DNA from: an uncultured Pirellulaceae bacterium
Lineage (GTDB): Bacteria > Planctomycetota > Planctomycetia > Pirellulales > Pirellulaceae
Reading direction: 5' to 3'
Assembly: GCA_934255105.1 (NCBI GenBank)
Contig: CAKQNH010000241.1
Location: 1-7,077, forward strand
DNA length: 7,077 bases
Shown here: positions 6,016-7,077 of the stretch, in pieces
Numbering within the stretch: the first letter of the stretch is position 1
Layout: each line of letters begins with the position of its first letter
Program-made: the position numbers and the translations under genes
The notes under the pieces: model-generated
Told to the model about the DNA's origin: nothing
Databases searched by the model: none
What the model saw: the letters and a program-made list of their open reading frames with translations, nothing else

Positions 6016-6894
6016 TTATCCCACGTGTTTCGCTGCGACAAGCAGTTCGCCGAACTCTTTCAGGCTCGGCACGACTAGGTCTGGTGCGCGAGCGGCTTGT
6101 TCAGCATCCTGCCGGCTACATTCCCCCGTCAGCACCAGCACGCCTAGCGCCCCGGCGCGCTCGGCCATTAGAATGTCTGTATATATGCGATCGCCCACCA
6201 TGGCGATTTGCGAAGTGCTGATCGAAAAGCGGTCGACGATACCGCGCAGCATACTCGGGTCTGGCTTGCCCATCACCTTGTCTGGCACTCGCCCTGTGGC
6301 CGATTCTAGCATCGCACAAATTGCACCACAGTCGACTAAGATCGTGCGCTGATCGGTGGGGCAAACGCGATCCGGGTTGGTCGCAATGCACAGCTTGCCC
6401 TGGGCCATCCACCACGCAGCGCGACAGATTTTGGGGTAGTCGAGCGTCAGGTCGAAGCCGATCACAACTGCATCGGGCTCATCGTCAGGGTCATCGGCCG
6501 AGAACGTGAAGCCGGCCGTAGCGAATTCATTGAGCATGCTCGGCGTTCCCAGCACGAACAAGTGGCGTGCCTGCGGGTGATCGCGATGCAACAAATCAAT
6601 AGTGGCCATCGCGGACGTGTAGAGCTGATCCGCGCTGGCCGACAAACCCATCTCGCGCAGCTTCTTCAAGTAGTCGGGTACGCCCTTGGACGGATTGTTG
6701 GTAACGAACGAGTAGCGTACATCCAGTTGACGTAGTTGCTCGAGGAACGGGAGCGTGCAATCGAGCAGTGTATCGCCATTGTAAATCGTTCCATCCATGT
6801 CGAGCGCGATATGCGTCAATTGTCGCAGGCGATCCGTCAATTCCGGCTCGAGTGTATCTAAGTTGCTTTCAGGCATATCATTTTCTTTTTTCAT
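6016..6894 (-). CDS. HAD superfamily subfamily IIA phosphatase (NagD/AraL-like)
   Basis: This 292-residue cytoplasmic enzyme carries all four HAD motifs: I, DMDGT (32-36, nucleophile D32 and acid D34); II, FVTNNPSKG (63-71, T65); III, K210 in GKPDP (209-213); and IV, GDRIYTD (234-240, D235). The FVTNN motif and the large cap between motifs II and III (about 90-190, with TNPD at 172-175) are typical of HAD-IIA (C2 cap), which includes NagD, AraL, phosphoglycolate/glycerol-phosphate phosphatases and p-nitrophenyl phosphatases. No substrate can be read off the cap. The neighbours suggest a glycerol phosphate or another small sugar phosphate. ATG at 6894 gives MKKEND; ATG at 6876 (MPES) is an equally plausible start, and neither has a strong Shine-Dalgarno. 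It is the first gene of the minus-strand cluster. Confidence 0.9.
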   Translation of the reverse strand: MKKENDMPESNLDTLEPELTDRLRQLTHIALDMDGTIYNGDTLLDCTLPFLEQLRQLDVRYSFVTNNPSKGVPDYLKKLREMGLSASADQLYTSAMATIDLLHRDHPQARHLFVLGTPSMLNEFATAGFTFSADDPDDEPDAVVIGFDLTLDYPKICRAAWWMAQGKLCIATNPDRVCPTDQRTILVDCGAICAMLESATGRVPDKVMGKPDPSMLRGIVDRFSISTSQIAMVGDRIYTDILMAERAGALGVLVLTGECSRQDAEQAARAPDLVVPSLKEFGELLVAAKHVG

Positions 6895-6917
6895 AGCTCG
6901 GTCACTGTTGCCCGTTT
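6895..6917. repeat. Degenerate copy of the GGGCA/TGCCC repeat next to the HAD start
   Basis: Eighteen of 23 positions match the hairpin at 6996-7018 in the same orientation, including the shared end TGCCCGTTT. The left arm of the stem has decayed. It abuts the HAD ATG directly, so it lies in the leader and may explain the lack of a normal Shine-Dalgarno there. Confidence 0.5.
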
Positions 6918-6953
6918 AATGTGGCTCGCCGCTCCGCGCCGGTATTATTGCCG

Positions 6954-6981
6954 TCTGTATTGTTGTCATTGGTATTGTCAA
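6954..6981 (-). promoter_or_regulatory. Candidate promoter of the HAD gene / phosphoester cluster
   Basis: On the minus strand a perfect TTGACA (revcomp of 6976-6981) is followed after 16 bases by TACAGA (revcomp of 6954-6959), a weak -10 with three of six consensus bases. It would give a leader of roughly 50 bases before the ATG at 6894. The -35 is convincing; the -10 is not. Confidence 0.38.
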
Positions 6982-6996
6982 CCTGCAATCTCCGTA

Positions 6997-7018
6997 GAAC
7001 GGGCACTCCTGCCCGTTT
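6997..7018. repeat. GGGCA/TGCCC stem-loop repeat
   Basis: AACGGGCA (6998-7005), loop CTCC and TGCCCGTT (7010-7017) form a perfect 8-bp stem, extendable by one G-T pair. On neither strand is it followed by a real T-run, so an intrinsic terminator is doubtful; a REP-like intergenic repeat is more likely. It lies just upstream of the candidate HAD promoter and could insulate it from a gene beyond the window. Confidence 0.65.
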
Positions 7019-7055
7019 CATACCCCACAAGTTATTCCTGGCCACGTGAATCGTA

Positions 7056-7077
7056 CCCCTGCCCGCGCGCGGGAGGG
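7056..7077. repeat. GC-rich palindrome at the window edge
   Basis: CCCGCGCGCGGG (7062-7073) is a perfect 12-base palindrome, flanked by CCCCTG and AGGG that extend the pairing imperfectly. It is cut off by the end of the window, so its full extent is unknown. It may be another intergenic hairpin repeat. Confidence 0.45.

Overview
The window looks like chromosomal DNA of a planctomycete, probably a Rhodopirellula/Pirellula-type member of the Pirellulaceae. This is inferred from gene content, moderate GC, weak or variable Shine-Dalgarno sites, GTG starts and, above all, short hairpin-forming repeats in most of the larger gaps of its right part. No rRNA, tRNA, CRISPR array, transposase or integrase was found.

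Left part (1-871): a type II toxin-antitoxin pair on the minus strand, a PF09720-type addiction-module antitoxin followed by a RelE/ParE-fold toxin with a GTGA overlap. Upstream of it is about 300 bases without genes that holds a perfect 10-bp inverted repeat. Middle left (872-1924): a DoxX-like membrane protein (minus) and a DUF488 protein (plus) are divergently transcribed from a gap of about 48 bases. The convergent gap at 1925-2103 holds nothing recognisable.

Right part (2104-6894): four minus-strand genes of phosphoester metabolism. In transcription order they are a HAD-IIA phosphatase, an exported glycerophosphodiester phosphodiesterase (GDPD), an sn-glycerol-1-phosphate dehydrogenase (AraM/EgsA family) fused to the GDPD gene by a one-base TAGTG stop/start overlap, and a Tat-type exported calcineurin-like metallophosphoesterase. 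All catalytic motifs looked for are intact. The set suggests a glycerol-phosphate salvage or lipid-backbone module: GDPD and the metallophosphoesterase act outside the cytoplasm, while the dehydrogenase and the HAD phosphatase act inside. A HAD-IIA phosphatase next to a G1P dehydrogenase recalls the araL-araM pair of the Bacillus subtilis arabinose operon. G1P is the archaeal-type glycerophosphate enantiomer, which makes this cluster the most interesting part of the window.

Each gap of the right-hand cluster carries a different hairpin repeat. A 28-nt direct repeat plus an inverted copy lies between HAD and GDPD, a 42-nt tandem pair lies between the dehydrogenase and the metallophosphoesterase, and a GGGCA/TGCCC stem-loop lies upstream of HAD. 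They may split the cluster into separately expressed transcripts or serve as mRNA ends.
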